DNA of 64,000 bases from DATBLE01 sp036555585 (GTDB taxonomy: Bacteria; Actinomycetota; Thermoleophilia; Gaiellales; Gaiellaceae): assembly GCA_036555585.1 (NCBI GenBank), contig DATBLE010000058.1:52385-116384 (forward strand), read 5' to 3'. Below, in pieces: positions 15,731-25,809 of the stretch. Position 1 is the first letter of the stretch; each line of letters begins with the position of its first letter. The position numbers were made by a program, and so were the translations under genes. Below the pieces are notes generated by a model. It saw only the letters and a program-made list of their open reading frames with translations. It was not told the DNA's origin and made no database searches.

Positions 15731-17421
15731 TGGGCTCGGTCCCTGCGAGGTTCCCGCCGCCGTGGCGGCCCGGGGACGCGGTCGGCCCGCCGCGCGACGC
15801 CGACCCGATCGAGGTCGGCGTCCTGATCGTCGGAGCGGGGCCGGCGGGACTGGCGTGCGCGATCAGGCTGGGGCAGCTGCTCGCCGAGGACCCGGAGACG
15901 GCGAAGCGGCTGGGCGAGGTGCCCGTCGCCGTGGTGGAGAAGGGGAAGCAGCCCGGCTCGCACCTGCTCTCCGGGGCGGTGATCAACCCGCGCGGCCTGC
16001 GCCGGCTGTTCAACGGCAGCAAGCGCTTCGACGACATGCCCCACTACGGCGAGGTCGCGCACGAGTCCGTGTACTTCCTCACCGAGCAGCGGGCCTTCCG
16101 GATCCCGGCGCCGCCGACGATGCGGAACCACGGCAACTACGTGGCGTCGCTCTCGCAGCTCGGCCGTTTCCTCGGCGCCGAGGCGGAGGCGGGGGGTGCG
16201 ACGGTCCTGGCCGAGACGCCTGCGGTCAAGCTGCTCGTCGCCGACGGACGCGTGCGCGGCGTCCGGACGGCCGACCGCGGCCGCGGCCGGGACGGCGACG
16301 AGCTCGGCAACTTCGAGCCGGGCTCGGACCTGCTCGCGCGCATCACCGTCCTGGCCGAGGGGACGCAGGGCCATCTGACCGGCGCGGCGATCGAGCGCTT
16401 CGGCCTCCAGGGTGCGAGCCCGCAGGTCTGGGCGCTCGGAGTCAAGGAGGTCTGGAAGGTCGCGCGCCCGCTCGACCGCGTCATCCACACGATGGGCTGG
16501 CCACTGCGCTCGGGCAAGCGCTACCGCGAGTTCGGCGGCTCCTTCGTCTACCCGATGGGCGACGACCTGGTCACGCTCGGCATGGTCGTCGGGCTCGACT
16601 ACCGCGACGCCGAGCTCTCCGTCCACGACGTGCTGCAGCAGCTGAAGACGCACCCGCGGATCCGCAAGATCCTCGAGGGCGGCGAGCGGCTCGAGTGGGG
16701 GGCGAAGACGATCCCCGAAGGCGGCTTCCTCTCCCTCCCCACACGTCTGCACGCGCCGGGGCTGCTCCTCTGCGGCGACGGCGTCGGGATGGTCAACGTC
16801 CCGGCCCTGAAGGGGATCCACTACGCGCTCGAGTCGGGCCGCCTCGCGGCCGAGGCGGCGTTCAAGGCGCTCCAGCCGGGCGAGTCGGTCGGCCGCCGCG
16901 GGGCGCTCCAGAGCTACGACGACTCGGTCCGCGAGAGCTACATCTGGAAGGACCTGAAGCGCGTGCGGAACGTCAGGCCCGCCTTCTCGCGCGGCTTCTG
17001 GCTGGGGAGCGCGCTCGCCGGCGGCGCGATCACGTCGTTCGGGAAGCTGCCGCCCAGGGACGAGCAGCTCGAGCGCGACGCCGACCAGGAGCTGATCACG
17101 ACCGGTCGCGCGGCCTCGTACCCGGCGCCCGACGGGAAGCTCACCTTCGACAAGCTCTCCTCGGTCTTCGCCTCCGGGAACAGGACGCGGGACGACCAGC
17201 CGAGCCACATCCGGATCGAGACCCGTGTCCCGCGCGACCTCGCCGAGATGTGGGCTCGCCTCTGCCCGGCGCAGGTCTACGAGGTCGGCCAGGAGGACGC
17301 GGGCAAGGTGGCGGTGCAGGTGACGCCGTCGAACTGCATCCAGTGTGGGGCGATCACGGCGAAGGGCGGCCGGCTGACGCCGCCCGAAGGCGGCTCCGGC
17401 CCCGAGTACACCCGCTCGTAG
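15730..17421 (+). CDS. ETF-quinone oxidoreductase
   Basis: Passes electrons from reduced ETF to quinone at the membrane surface. The 563-residue protein has the N-terminal FAD motif VGAGPAGLACAI, the GSHLLSGAV segment, the CGDGVGMVNVPALKGIHYA segment and a C-terminal ferredoxin-like domain. That domain shows only three of the four usual cluster cysteines: Cys512 (LCPAQ), Cys536 and Cys539 (NCIQC); the next expected Cys is Ile542. The tail GGRLTPPEGGSGPEY is otherwise normal. Either the cluster has a different ligand or type, or it is lost. It is the third gene of the etf operon. Confidence 0.9.
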   Translation: MGSVPARFPPPWRPGDAVGPPRDADPIEVGVLIVGAGPAGLACAIRLGQLLAEDPETAKRLGEVPVAVVEKGKQPGSHLLSGAVINPRGLRRLFNGSKRFDDMPHYGEVAHESVYFLTEQRAFRIPAPPTMRNHGNYVASLSQLGRFLGAEAEAGGATVLAETPAVKLLVADGRVRGVRTADRGRGRDGDELGNFEPGSDLLARITVLAEGTQGHLTGAAIERFGLQGASPQVWALGVKEVWKVARPLDRVIHTMGWPLRSGKRYREFGGSFVYPMGDDLVTLGMVVGLDYRDAELSVHDVLQQLKTHPRIRKILEGGERLEWGAKTIPEGGFLSLPTRLHAPGLLLCGDGVGMVNVPALKGIHYALESGRLAAEAAFKALQPGESVGRRGALQSYDDSVRESYIWKDLKRVRNVRPAFSRGFWLGSALAGGAITSFGKLPPRDEQLERDADQELITTGRAASYPAPDGKLTFDKLSSVFASGNRTRDDQPSHIRIETRVPRDLAEMWARLCPAQVYEVGQEDAGKVAVQVTPSNCIQCGAITAKGGRLTPPEGGSGPEYTRS

Positions 17422-17518
17422 CCTCGGATCCTTTACGACCGCTTTACCTCGCGGAGACGGCCGCTTGACCGGCGCGGCCGAGGTTAGGTGCGCAACCGAT
17501 TCTCAGGAGGTCGAACGA

Positions 17519-18238
17519 ATGCGCACGAAGCTCTTCCTCGCAGCGGGTACGGCGGCGGTGGCCGCCGGGCTCGCCACGACCGCAAGCGCCGCCGGCGGCG
17601 GCATCGCCTACTCCTTCCTCGGCAAGCTCTCGGCGGCGCCGTCCGGAGGGCACGTCTCGATCACGGTCGAGGGCGGCAACCGGCCCGCGCTCCGCGCGCT
17701 GCTCGGCTCGTCCGTCGCCCAGACGTTCGCCTACGGCGACAAGACCGAGTTCCTGCGGTGGACGGGGGGCGCGCCGAAGGTCGTCGAGGCCGGCGACCTA
17801 CAGCCCGGCGACTACGTCCGCGTCAATGTCCGCGCTCCGCGCGGCAGCTCGCTGGACGCGATCGAGAGCACCGACGCGGGCCTGATCGGCGACCACGGCA
17901 CCCAGCTGACGCGGCCCGACCAGCCGGCCTACCTCTTCCGCGGCCAGGTGACCGCCGTCGGCTCGTCGACGGTCTCGCTCGAGGTGCGCGGCGGCAACCG
18001 GCGTGCGCTCCGGCTCCTGATCGGGAGCTCGCGGGCCCAGACCTTCGCCGTCGGCGGCTCGACGATCTACCTCCGCTGGCAGGGGAAGGTCCCGACCGTG
18101 ATCGACCTGGCCGATCTGAAGGCCGGCGACCGCGTTGCGATCCACGTTCGCGCCGCGGCCGGCTCCACGCTGGCCCAGGTCGAGGCGACGCCCGCTGCGA
18201 GGGTGGGCGAGCACGAGCCGGCGAACCAGCCTGCCTGA
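17519..18238 (+). CDS. Secreted protein with two tandem homologous domains
   Basis: A 239-residue exported protein of no family I can name. A signal peptide (residues 1-23, ending ASA) is followed by two copies of one domain of about 80 residues. Each copy contains a GGNR.ALR.L.GSS.AQTFA core followed by L-R-W, a D-L--GD-V-V pattern and a final Ala/Ser-rich strand, suggesting a small beta barrel of the DUF5666/OB type. The start is the ATG at 17519, 8 bases after AGGAGG. A strong terminator follows the gene. Confidence 0.8.
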   Translation: MRTKLFLAAGTAAVAAGLATTASAAGGGIAYSFLGKLSAAPSGGHVSITVEGGNRPALRALLGSSVAQTFAYGDKTEFLRWTGGAPKVVEAGDLQPGDYVRVNVRAPRGSSLDAIESTDAGLIGDHGTQLTRPDQPAYLFRGQVTAVGSSTVSLEVRGGNRRALRLLIGSSRAQTFAVGGSTIYLRWQGKVPTVIDLADLKAGDRVAIHVRAAAGSTLAQVEATPAARVGEHEPANQPA

Positions 18239-18264
18239 TCCGTTCCGCAGCGCCCACGGACCGA

Positions 18265-18300
18265 GCGCCGGGTCGCTTCTCTGCGGCCCGGCGCGGTTTT
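18265..18300 (+). terminator. Rho-independent terminator
   Basis: A 12-bp stem (GCGCCGGGTCGC with GCGGCCCGGCGC, one G-T pair) and a TTCTCT loop are followed by GGTTTT. It lies 27 bases after the stop of the tandem-domain protein and ends that transcript before the next gene. Confidence 0.85.
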
Positions 18301-18346
18301 ACGCGCTTCTTACGTGTCGATCCGGATTCGGGACGATCATGTGAGC

Positions 18347-18739
18347 ATGTCCCGCCGCCGCTTCGCCCTGCTGCTCTGCGCCGTGGTCGCCGTCAACGCG
18401 TTCTTCTGGCTCGCCCAGGGCAGCTTCGCCCTGCCCCGGGGGATGATCGACCGCTTCTTCGGCCCGCGGATGATCCGCGCCGAGGTGATCCTCGGAGGCC
18501 CTCGCGCCGTGAACGACTTCCGGCTCGACCGCGGCGTGATCACCGCCGTCGCCCCGGGCTCCATCGACCTGCGCGAGCGAGACGGCACCACCGTCACCAT
18601 CCCCGTCGCGCGCAGAACGCGCGTCGTCGGGGCTTCCTCCGTCACGACCGCGGCGCAGCTGCGCCCGGCGATGCGCGTCCTCGTCGTGCGCAAGGCGAAC
18701 ACGCCCGCGAGCACGATCCAGGTCGAAGCCGGCGGGTAG
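18347..18739 (+). CDS. Small exported or membrane-anchored hypothetical
   Basis: A 130-residue product with an N-terminal hydrophobic segment (residues 6-26) and a C-terminal beta-rich domain containing TVTIPVARRTRVVG, which resembles one unit of the domain in the preceding gene. I chose ATG 18347; GTG 18341 is equally possible. Its TAG is next to the GTG of the response regulator, so it is probably co-transcribed with the two-component system and may be a sensed or regulated envelope protein. Function unknown. Confidence 0.65.
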   Translation: MSRRRFALLLCAVVAVNAFFWLAQGSFALPRGMIDRFFGPRMIRAEVILGGPRAVNDFRLDRGVITAVAPGSIDLRERDGTTVTIPVARRTRVVGASSVTTAAQLRPAMRVLVVRKANTPASTIQVEAGG

Positions 18740-18741
18740 TG

Positions 18742-19443
18742 GTGAGCCCGGTGGCGGGGAAGGCGACCGGCAGCGTGCTCCTGCTCGTCGAGGACGACGA
18801 TGCGATCGGGCGGCTCGTCAAGCAGTACCTCGAGCAGGCCGGCTGGCGCGTGCTCTGGCTGCGCACGGGCGAGGAGGCGGTGGCGGAGTTCCGCCGCCAC
18901 CCTGTCCGGCTCGTCGTGCTCGACGTCGGCCTGCCCGGCATGGACGGCTTCGAGGTCTGCCGCCGGCTCCGCGGCCACTCGAACGTGCCGATCGTGATGC
19001 TGACGGCCCGCGACGAGGAGCCCGACCGCGTGGTCGGCTTCGAGCTCGGCGCGGACGACTACGTGCCCAAGCCCTTCTCGCCGCGCGAGCTGGAGGCCCG
19101 CATCCGGGCGATCCTCCGGCGGGCGGAGCCGCGCTCGGCCGACGAGGTGCTCACCGCCGGCGAGATCGTGCTCCGCCGCGATTCCCACGACGTCACGGTC
19201 GACGGGCAGGCCGTGCAGCTGACGGCGAAGGAGTTCGACCTGCTCAGCTGCTTCCTCGAGCATCAGGGCATCGTCCTCTCCCGCGAGCGGCTGCTCGACA
19301 TCGTCTGGGGGATGTCGTATCCGGGCGGCACGCGGACGGTGGACATGCACGTCGCCCAGCTGCGGCGCAAGCTCGGCAACGCCGAGGCGATCCACACCGT
19401 GCGTGGCGCCGGGTACAAACTGGTACATGCCAGAGCGTCCTAA
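18742..19443 (+). CDS. OmpR/PhoB-family response regulator
   Basis: DNA-binding response regulator of 233 residues. The receiver domain has the acidic pocket EDDD (17-20), phospho-acceptor Asp61 in VLDVGLPGMDG, the switch Thr in LTARD and the Lys in PKPFS. The C-terminal winged helix has the LTAKEFDLL and RTVDMHVAQLRRKL segments. Start GTG, overlapping region with the upstream small gene. The cognate kinase follows after a 156-base repeat element, an unusually large gap for such a pair. Confidence 0.92.
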   Translation: MSPVAGKATGSVLLLVEDDDAIGRLVKQYLEQAGWRVLWLRTGEEAVAEFRRHPVRLVVLDVGLPGMDGFEVCRRLRGHSNVPIVMLTARDEEPDRVVGFELGADDYVPKPFSPRELEARIRAILRRAEPRSADEVLTAGEIVLRRDSHDVTVDGQAVQLTAKEFDLLSCFLEHQGIVLSRERLLDIVWGMSYPGGTRTVDMHVAQLRRKLGNAEAIHTVRGAGYKLVHARAS

Positions 19444-19603
19444 CCCGACGCCCAGCTTCCTGGGCAGGTTTCGCCGCCGCGATCGACATGGCGGGCGCGG
19501 CCCCGCGCGGCCCCCTGGGAAAGCATCCGCGAACGCCGGTGGCGAAGCCGCCGGCGGAGCTCGGAAGGGGGCACAAGGGGGAAACCGGCTGTTTCCCCCG
19601 TGC
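19444..19603. repeat. Palindromic element between regulator and kinase
   Basis: The gap contains nested inverted repeats: GCCCAG-CTTC-CTGGGC (19450-19465), a TTCGCCGCCG / CGGTGGCGAA pairing, and a terminal hairpin GGGGGAAAC-CGGCT-GTTTCCCCC (19577-19599) whose base GCAC/GTGC includes the kinase GTG start. The core at 19468-19503 matches 46765-46802 in inverse orientation with about two differences in 37 bases. It looks like one copy of a dispersed element inserted in an operon. Confidence 0.75.
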
Positions 19604-20916
19604 TGAACAGCCTGCGGGCACGCCTCTTCGCGGCGATCGGGCTGATCGTCGCGCTGTCGGTCGCGGTCACGCTCGTCCTCGGCGTCGTCCTCACCCGGCG
19701 AGCCGTCCAGGACGCGACCCTGAAGGACCTGGCCCACCAGGCTGCCCTGATCGTCGGCGAGGAGCGCAACGCGCTCTCGCCGCTGACCCACCTGCCGCAG
19801 CTCAGGCCCTATCTCGCACGCCAGCACGAGCGCTACCTCCTCGACGCCGGCGTTCTCTCCTCGGGCGCGAGGAGCAAGCTCGCGGCCGGCCGCCCCGTCA
19901 CCGGCAGCGTGACCGTCGGCGGGACCGCCTACTACTACGCGGCCGAGCCGGTCGGGCGGCGGGCGTTCATCCTGCTCCGGCCGAAGAGCTCGACGACCCC
20001 GCGGTGGACGCCCTTCGTCGAGGCGATCGTGATCGCCGCCCTCGTGGGCGGCGTGCTGGCCGCCGCCGCCGCCTTCTTCCTCGCCCGGAGGATCGTCCGC
20101 CCGGTCGCGCGCGTGGCGGCGGCGAGCCGCAGCCTGGCGGCCGGCCGGCATCCGGAGCCCGTGCCCGTGGAAGGGGCGGCCGAGCTCGAGACCCTGGCCG
20201 TCGCGTTCAACGAGCTCGCGGAGCAGCTGGCCCGCGCGCGCGAGGCCGAACGGTCGTTCCTGCTCTCGGTCAGCCACGAGCTGAAGACGCCGCTGACGGC
20301 GATCGCAGGGTATGCCGAAGCGCTGCGCGAGGGAGCGGTCACCGCGGACGACGCAGCCGAGACGATCGCGGCGGAGGCCGAGCGGCTGAGCCGCCTCGTC
20401 GGCGACCTGCTCGACCTCGCGCGCATGAACCGCACCGACTTCGCCGTCCATCCGACCGAGATCGACCTGGCCGAGGTCGCCGGCGACGCCGTGCGGCGGT
20501 ACGACCAGCAGGCCGCTTCCTTCGGCGTGTCGCTGGCGGCGATCTCGGACGGCCCCGCGCCCGCGGTCGCGGACGCCGACCGGGTGCTCCAGGTGGTCTC
20601 GAACCTGGTCGAGAACGCGCTGCGGCTCACCCCTCCGGGCGGAGAGGTCCGCGTCGTCAGCGAGCCGGGCCGGCTGCGAGTCGAGGACACGGGGCCGGGG
20701 CTCGCCGGGGACGACCGCGAGCACGCGTTCGAGCGCTTCTACCTGCACTCGCGCTACGGACGGGAACGGCCGGTCGGGACCGGCCTCGGGCTGGCGATCG
20801 TCAAGGAGCTCACCCAGGCGATGGGCGGGTCGGTCGAGGTGGCGAGCGAGCCCGGCCGGCTGACCGTCTTCACGGTCCACCTCGCCGTCCCGGCGGCCGA
20901 GCCCGCGCACGTCTGA
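19600..20916 (+). CDS. Sensor histidine kinase
   Basis: A 438-residue membrane sensor kinase: first membrane segment about residues 10-32, an extracytoplasmic sensor region of about 105 residues, second segment about 143-166, HAMP linker, then phospho-acceptor His226 in SHELKTPL, the N box NLVENALRLTP, the G1 box DTGPGLAG and the GTGLGLAIVKEL segment. The GTG start is pinned by the N-terminal membrane helix and lies at the foot of a strong hairpin. Partner of the regulator at 18742. The signal is not identifiable. Confidence 0.92.
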   Translation: MLNSLRARLFAAIGLIVALSVAVTLVLGVVLTRRAVQDATLKDLAHQAALIVGEERNALSPLTHLPQLRPYLARQHERYLLDAGVLSSGARSKLAAGRPVTGSVTVGGTAYYYAAEPVGRRAFILLRPKSSTTPRWTPFVEAIVIAALVGGVLAAAAAFFLARRIVRPVARVAAASRSLAAGRHPEPVPVEGAAELETLAVAFNELAEQLARAREAERSFLLSVSHELKTPLTAIAGYAEALREGAVTADDAAETIAAEAERLSRLVGDLLDLARMNRTDFAVHPTEIDLAEVAGDAVRRYDQQAASFGVSLAAISDGPAPAVADADRVLQVVSNLVENALRLTPPGGEVRVVSEPGRLRVEDTGPGLAGDDREHAFERFYLHSRYGRERPVGTGLGLAIVKELTQAMGGSVEVASEPGRLTVFTVHLAVPAAEPAHV

Positions 20917-20927
20917 GCCTCCGGCTC

Positions 20928-20940
20928 GGGGACAGTCCCT
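20928..20940. repeat. REP-like half site
   Basis: GGGGACAGTCCCT is a single copy of a short palindromic motif seen at several other positions in the window (32.8, 49.0, 52.2 kb). Here it lies between the kinase gene and the following lyase gene. Confidence 0.6.
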
Positions 20941-20967
20941 CTGACAAGACGCGAATAGACTCGGCCG

Positions 20968-21933
20968 GTGGGGCTCCCCGTGGACCTCGACGCCGTCCTC
21001 CGCGCGCGCGAGACGATCGCGGGCCGGATCCTGCGCACGCCCATGCTCGGCTCCCGCACCCTCTCCGAGCTGACCGGCGCGCACGTCCGGCTCAAGGCCG
21101 AGCTCTTCCAGCGCACCGGGTCGTTCAAGGTGCGCGGCGTGCTCGCGAAGGTCGCGTCGCTGACGGGAGACGAGCGCCGGAGCGGCGTCGTCACCTGGTC
21201 GGCGGGGAACGCGGCTCAGGCTGTGGCGTGGGCGGCGGCGGGAGCAGGAATCGACTGCCGCGTGTTCATGTGGCGCACGGCGAACCCGCTGAAGGTCGCC
21301 GCCACGCGCGGCTACGGCGCCGTGGTCGACCTCGAGGCCGCGAACGCCGCCGAGGCCTACGAGCGGCTGCTCGCCCACGTGGAGGAGACGGGCGCCGTCT
21401 TCGTCCACCCGTTCGACGACCCGGTGCTCCACGCCGGTCACGGGTCGCTCGGGGTGGAGATCCTCGAGGACGTGCCGCACGCCGCGACCGTCGTGGTCCC
21501 GATCGGCGGCGGCGGCCTGATCTCGGGAGTCGCCGTCGCGGTGAAGAGCCTCCGCCAGGAGGCCCGCCTGGTCGGCGTCGAGCCCGACGGCGCCGCGGGC
21601 ATGACCTCTGCGCTCGCCGCGGGGGAGGTGGTGCCGATCGCGCCGGAGACGGTCGCCGACGGTCTCGCGGCGCCGTTCGCCGGCGAGGGGACGCTGGCCG
21701 TCTGCCGTGAGCTCGTCGACGAGGTGGTGGTCGTCCGCGACGACGAGATCGAGGAGGCGTTCCGCTTCCTCTACGCGCGTGCCAAGCTCGCCTGCGAGCC
21801 CGCCGGAGCCGCCTCGACCGCCGCTCTATTGGCCGGAAAAGTCGCGCCGGAGGCGGGTTCGGAGACGGTCGCCGTCGTCTCGGGCGGCAACGTGGCCCCC
21901 GAAACCGCCTCTGCTATCCTGGCTGCGCGATGA
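20968..21933 (+). CDS. Threonine dehydratase / serine racemase-type PLP lyase
   Basis: Fold-type II PLP enzyme of 321 residues. The Schiff-base Lys54 is in TGSFKVRG, the substrate loop is SAGNAAQ and the phosphate-binding loop is GGGGLISG. The protein lacks the C-terminal regulatory ACT domain of biosynthetic IlvA, so it fits catabolic threonine dehydratase or serine/threonine racemase; sequence alone does not decide. The GTG start follows TAGACT (20956-20961) by 6 bases. Its TGA overlaps the rpmE ATG (ATGA). Confidence 0.88.
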   Translation: MGLPVDLDAVLRARETIAGRILRTPMLGSRTLSELTGAHVRLKAELFQRTGSFKVRGVLAKVASLTGDERRSGVVTWSAGNAAQAVAWAAAGAGIDCRVFMWRTANPLKVAATRGYGAVVDLEAANAAEAYERLLAHVEETGAVFVHPFDDPVLHAGHGSLGVEILEDVPHAATVVVPIGGGGLISGVAVAVKSLRQEARLVGVEPDGAAGMTSALAAGEVVPIAPETVADGLAAPFAGEGTLAVCRELVDEVVVVRDDEIEEAFRFLYARAKLACEPAGAASTAALLAGKVAPEAGSETVAVVSGGNVAPETASAILAAR

Positions 21934-22151
21934 AGGTCGGCATCCACCCGGAGTACGTGCTCGCGACCGTCCGCTGCGCGTGCGGCAACGAGTTCCAGAC
22001 CCGCTCGACGAAGTCCGAGCTGCACGTCGAGATCTGCTCGGCCTGCCATCCCTTCTACACCGGCAAGCAGAAGCTCGTCGACACCGGCGGCCGCGTGGAG
22101 CGCTTCCAGCGCAAGCTGGAGAAGGCCGCCGCCGCTTCGAAGCGAAGCTAA
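21930..22151 (+). CDS. rpmE: Ribosomal protein L31
   Basis: Large-subunit ribosomal protein L31, 73 residues. The zinc-binding form is shown by RCACGNEF (Cys16, Cys18) and ICSACHPFYTGKQK (two further Cys). It begins the MKVGIHPEY pattern typical of the family. The ATG overlaps the upstream TGA, but TATCCT 9 bases before the start may give a separate short transcript. Presence of the zinc type suggests a zinc-free paralogue may exist elsewhere, as in other actinobacteria. Confidence 0.97.
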   Translation: MKVGIHPEYVLATVRCACGNEFQTRSTKSELHVEICSACHPFYTGKQKLVDTGGRVERFQRKLEKAAAASKRS

Positions 22152-22156
22152 GCAGC

Positions 22157-23077
22157 ATGAGCACGGCGATCGGCGGCCAGGCCGTCCTCGAGGGCGTGAT
22201 GATGCGCTCGCCGTCGTCCTGGGCCGTCGCCGTGCGCAAGCCCGACGGGAAGATCGCGCAGGTGGTCAACGAGATCGCCTCGCCGATGGCGAAGCGGCGC
22301 ATCTGGCGGCTGCCGGTGATCCGGGGCGTGATCGCGCTCGGCGAGTCGCTGGCGATCGGCTTCCGGGCGCTCGCGATCTCGGCCAACTACGCGGCCCAGG
22401 AGGAGGGCGCGGACGAGGACGAGGAGGTCTCCACCGAGCTCTCGCGCGGCCAGCTGATCTTCGCCTTCGCGATCGCCATCGGCTTCGCGGTGATGCTCTT
22501 CAAGGTCTCGCCGGCGCTGATCACCAACTGGTTGCCGGTGCACGGGACGAGCGGGTTCGTCGTCGTCGAGGGCGCGATCAGGGTGACCCTGTTCGTCGCC
22601 TACCTGGCGCTGATCTCGTTGCTCCCCGACCTGCGCAGGGTCTTCCAGTACCACGCGGCCGAGCACAAGGCGATCAACTGCTACGAGGCCGGCGACGAGC
22701 TGACGCCCGAGAACGTCCAGCGGCACAGCCTGATCCACGTGCGCTGCGGCACCGCCTTCCTGCTCTGGGTGATGGTCCTCGCGATCTTCGTCTTCGCCTT
22801 CTTCGGCCACCCCGTCTGGTACTGGCTGATCGCGACGAGGATCCTGCTGCTGCCCGTGATCGCCGGCCTGGCCTACGAGCTGATCCGCTTCGCCGGCAAG
22901 CACGCCGGCAACCGCGTCGTCCGCTGGCTGCTGGCGCCGGGGCTGTGGTTGCAGCGCCTGACCACGAGGCAGCCGAGCCTCGACCAGCTCGAGGTGTCGA
23001 TCCGCGCGCTCCAGCAGGTGCTGAGCCGCGAGCGCGCCGCCGCCCCGGCGGCGTCGCGGGTCGAAGTGATGGCCTAG
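22157..23077 (+). CDS. DUF1385 membrane protein
   Basis: Conserved membrane protein of unknown function, 306 residues. It begins with the family signature GGQAVLEGVMMRSP (residues 6-19), has four or five hydrophobic segments from residue 95 onward, and carries FQYHAAEHKAINCYE (about 163-177) with a conserved His pair plus the HVRCGTAFL segment. In many Gram-positive lineages this gene sits between rpmE and prfA. Here it follows rpmE by 5 bases, but prfA is 5 kb away behind an inserted transporter. Confidence 0.9.
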   Translation: MSTAIGGQAVLEGVMMRSPSSWAVAVRKPDGKIAQVVNEIASPMAKRRIWRLPVIRGVIALGESLAIGFRALAISANYAAQEEGADEDEEVSTELSRGQLIFAFAIAIGFAVMLFKVSPALITNWLPVHGTSGFVVVEGAIRVTLFVAYLALISLLPDLRRVFQYHAAEHKAINCYEAGDELTPENVQRHSLIHVRCGTAFLLWVMVLAIFVFAFFGHPVWYWLIATRILLLPVIAGLAYELIRFAGKHAGNRVVRWLLAPGLWLQRLTTRQPSLDQLEVSIRALQQVLSRERAAAPAASRVEVMA

Positions 23078-23126
23078 CACGAATCGCGGCCGATAGAGTC
23101 AGCTCACCCAGACCGAGGAGGCCGAG

Positions 23127-23557
23127 ATGGCGGTAGAGCGGCACGCAGAGGTGACCTGGAACGGTGGCCTGATGGACGGCTCGGGCAGGATCGACTCGAG
23201 CGGCAGCGGCGCGTTCTCCGGGCTGGACGTGACGTGGGCGTCCCGCTCCGAGCCGGACGAGTCGGGCCGGACGAGCCCGGAGGAGCTGATCGCGGCCGCG
23301 CACGCCACCTGCTTCTCGATGGCGCTCTCGTTCGGCCTCGCGAACGCCGGGACGCCGCCGGAGGAGCTGCGAACGTCGGCGACGGTCAGCTTCCAGCCCG
23401 GCGAGGGGATCACGAAGATCGCACTCGCCGTCGAGGGCCGCGTGCCCGGGATCGACCAGGACGCGTTCCAGGCTGCGGCTGAGGGCGCGAAGGAGAACTG
23501 CCCGGTCTCGAAGGCGCTCACCGGCGTCCCCGAGATCACGCTGGACGCGAAGCTCGC

Positions 23558-23561
<4 letters not shown>
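23127..23561 (+). CDS. OsmC/Ohr-family peroxiredoxin
   Basis: Thiol peroxidase that reduces organic hydroperoxides. The 144-residue protein has the two reactive cysteines in the family positions: Cys in AHATCFSMAL (near residue 63) and in KENCPVSKAL (near 126), and the SPEELIAAAH lead-in. A strong GAGGAGG Shine-Dalgarno site precedes the ATG, unlike many genes here. Its end overlaps the convergent ABC ATPase gene by 4 bases. It probably protects against oxidative damage on its own; no Ohr regulator is adjacent. Confidence 0.92.
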
Positions 23562-24751
<1,190 letters not shown>

Positions 24752-24837
24752 GCCGCCCCTTTGAATCTAGACAACGACCGCCACGGTTCGCCTTCCTTGT
24801 CTTCCGAACCACATCATTTCGTAATACGATCCTCGCC
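24752..24837. promoter_or_regulatory. Divergent promoter/operator of ABC transporter
   Basis: The gap between the ATPase and permease starts is relatively AT-rich. TACGAT (24825-24830) lies 7 bases before the permease GTG and fits a leaderless promoter. The dyad GGTTCG (24785-24790) / CGAACC (24805-24810), centres 20 bases apart, is a candidate operator for a sugar-responsive repressor. No regulator gene is adjacent. Confidence 0.45.
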
Positions 24838-25809
24838 GTGGCAGTCGCAGCCGGGGGGCTAGCGCGCGCCGGCCGATCCCGCCGGCGGCATCTGCTCGAA
24901 CAGAACCGCGTCCTCGGGCCGCTCCTGATCTCCCCCGCGGTCCTCTTCGTGGTCGTCGTCGTCGGCGTCCCGCTCGGCTGGGCGATCTACCTGAGCATGA
25001 CGAACGCGATCGGCGGCTCGCTCTCCGGGAAGTTCGTCGGCTTCGACAACTTCAGGGCGGCGTGGCGCGACCAGAACTTCCGCAATGCCCTCGAGAACAC
25101 GCTGATCATCACCTTCGCCGTGCAGGCGATCGTGGTCGTCTCCGCGGCCGTCCTCTCGAACGCGCTCGTCCGCGACTTCCGCGGCAAGTGGTTCGTTCGC
25201 CTGCTCATCGTCCTGCCCTGGGCGGCGCCCGTCTCGCTCGTGACGATCGGCTGGCTGTGGATCTTCGACTCCCTCTTCAGCATCGTGAACTGGACGCTGA
25301 AGGAGCTGCACCTGCTCGGCGTGGTCTGCGCCGCGTTCGGCGTCCACGGCTGCGGCGCGAGCAACCCGCCTCAGTGGCTCGGGAACGACAAGCTCGCGAT
25401 GTTCGCGATCATCGTCGTCCAGGCCTGGCGGATCATCCCCTTTGCGGTGATCATCTTCATCGCCGGCCGGTCGTCGATTCCGACCGAGGTCGAAGACGCC
25501 GTCAAGATCGACGGAGCGTCCGCGCTGAAGAAGCTCTGGTACGTCGACCTGCCGCTGCAGCTGCCGATCGCGCTCGTCGCGGTGCTCTTCGGGATCGTCT
25601 TCACCGCGGCCGACTTCGCGGTCGTGTTCATCCTCACTCACGGCGGGCCGTTCAACTCGACCCAGGTGCTGACGACCTGGGCCTACACGGTCGGGATCGA
25701 CTCGGGCTCGCTCGGCGAGGGCGCGGCGATCTCGCTCTTCCTCTTCCCGCTGCTCATCGCCGTGACCATCCTGATGCTCTTCTTCGCCAAACGGGCCCAG
25801 GTGTCCTGA
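24838..25809 (+). CDS. ABC transporter permease (MalF-like)
   Basis: Integral membrane subunit of 323 residues with about six hydrophobic helices. The cytoplasmic EAA loop that docks on the ATPase is VEDAVKIDGASALKKLWYVD (about residues 219-238). GTG start. Its TGA directly abuts the GTG of the second permease. With the genes at 25810, 26712 and 23558 it forms a complete family-1 (CUT1-like) importer. Confidence 0.9.
   Translation: MAVAAGGLARAGRSRRRHLLEQNRVLGPLLISPAVLFVVVVVGVPLGWAIYLSMTNAIGGSLSGKFVGFDNFRAAWRDQNFRNALENTLIITFAVQAIVVVSAAVLSNALVRDFRGKWFVRLLIVLPWAAPVSLVTIGWLWIFDSLFSIVNWTLKELHLLGVVCAAFGVHGCGASNPPQWLGNDKLAMFAIIVVQAWRIIPFAVIIFIAGRSSIPTEVEDAVKIDGASALKKLWYVDLPLQLPIALVAVLFGIVFTAADFAVVFILTHGGPFNSTQVLTTWAYTVGIDSGSLGEGAAISLFLFPLLIAVTILMLFFAKRAQVS

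Noticed and set aside
14554..17208. Very long antisense open frames (for example 884 codons here, 1482 codons at 36035-40483 and 1246 at 51220-54960)
   Set aside because: They lie opposite well-recognised genes, have Arg/Pro/Gly-rich composition and no motifs. GC-rich DNA gives such frames by chance.
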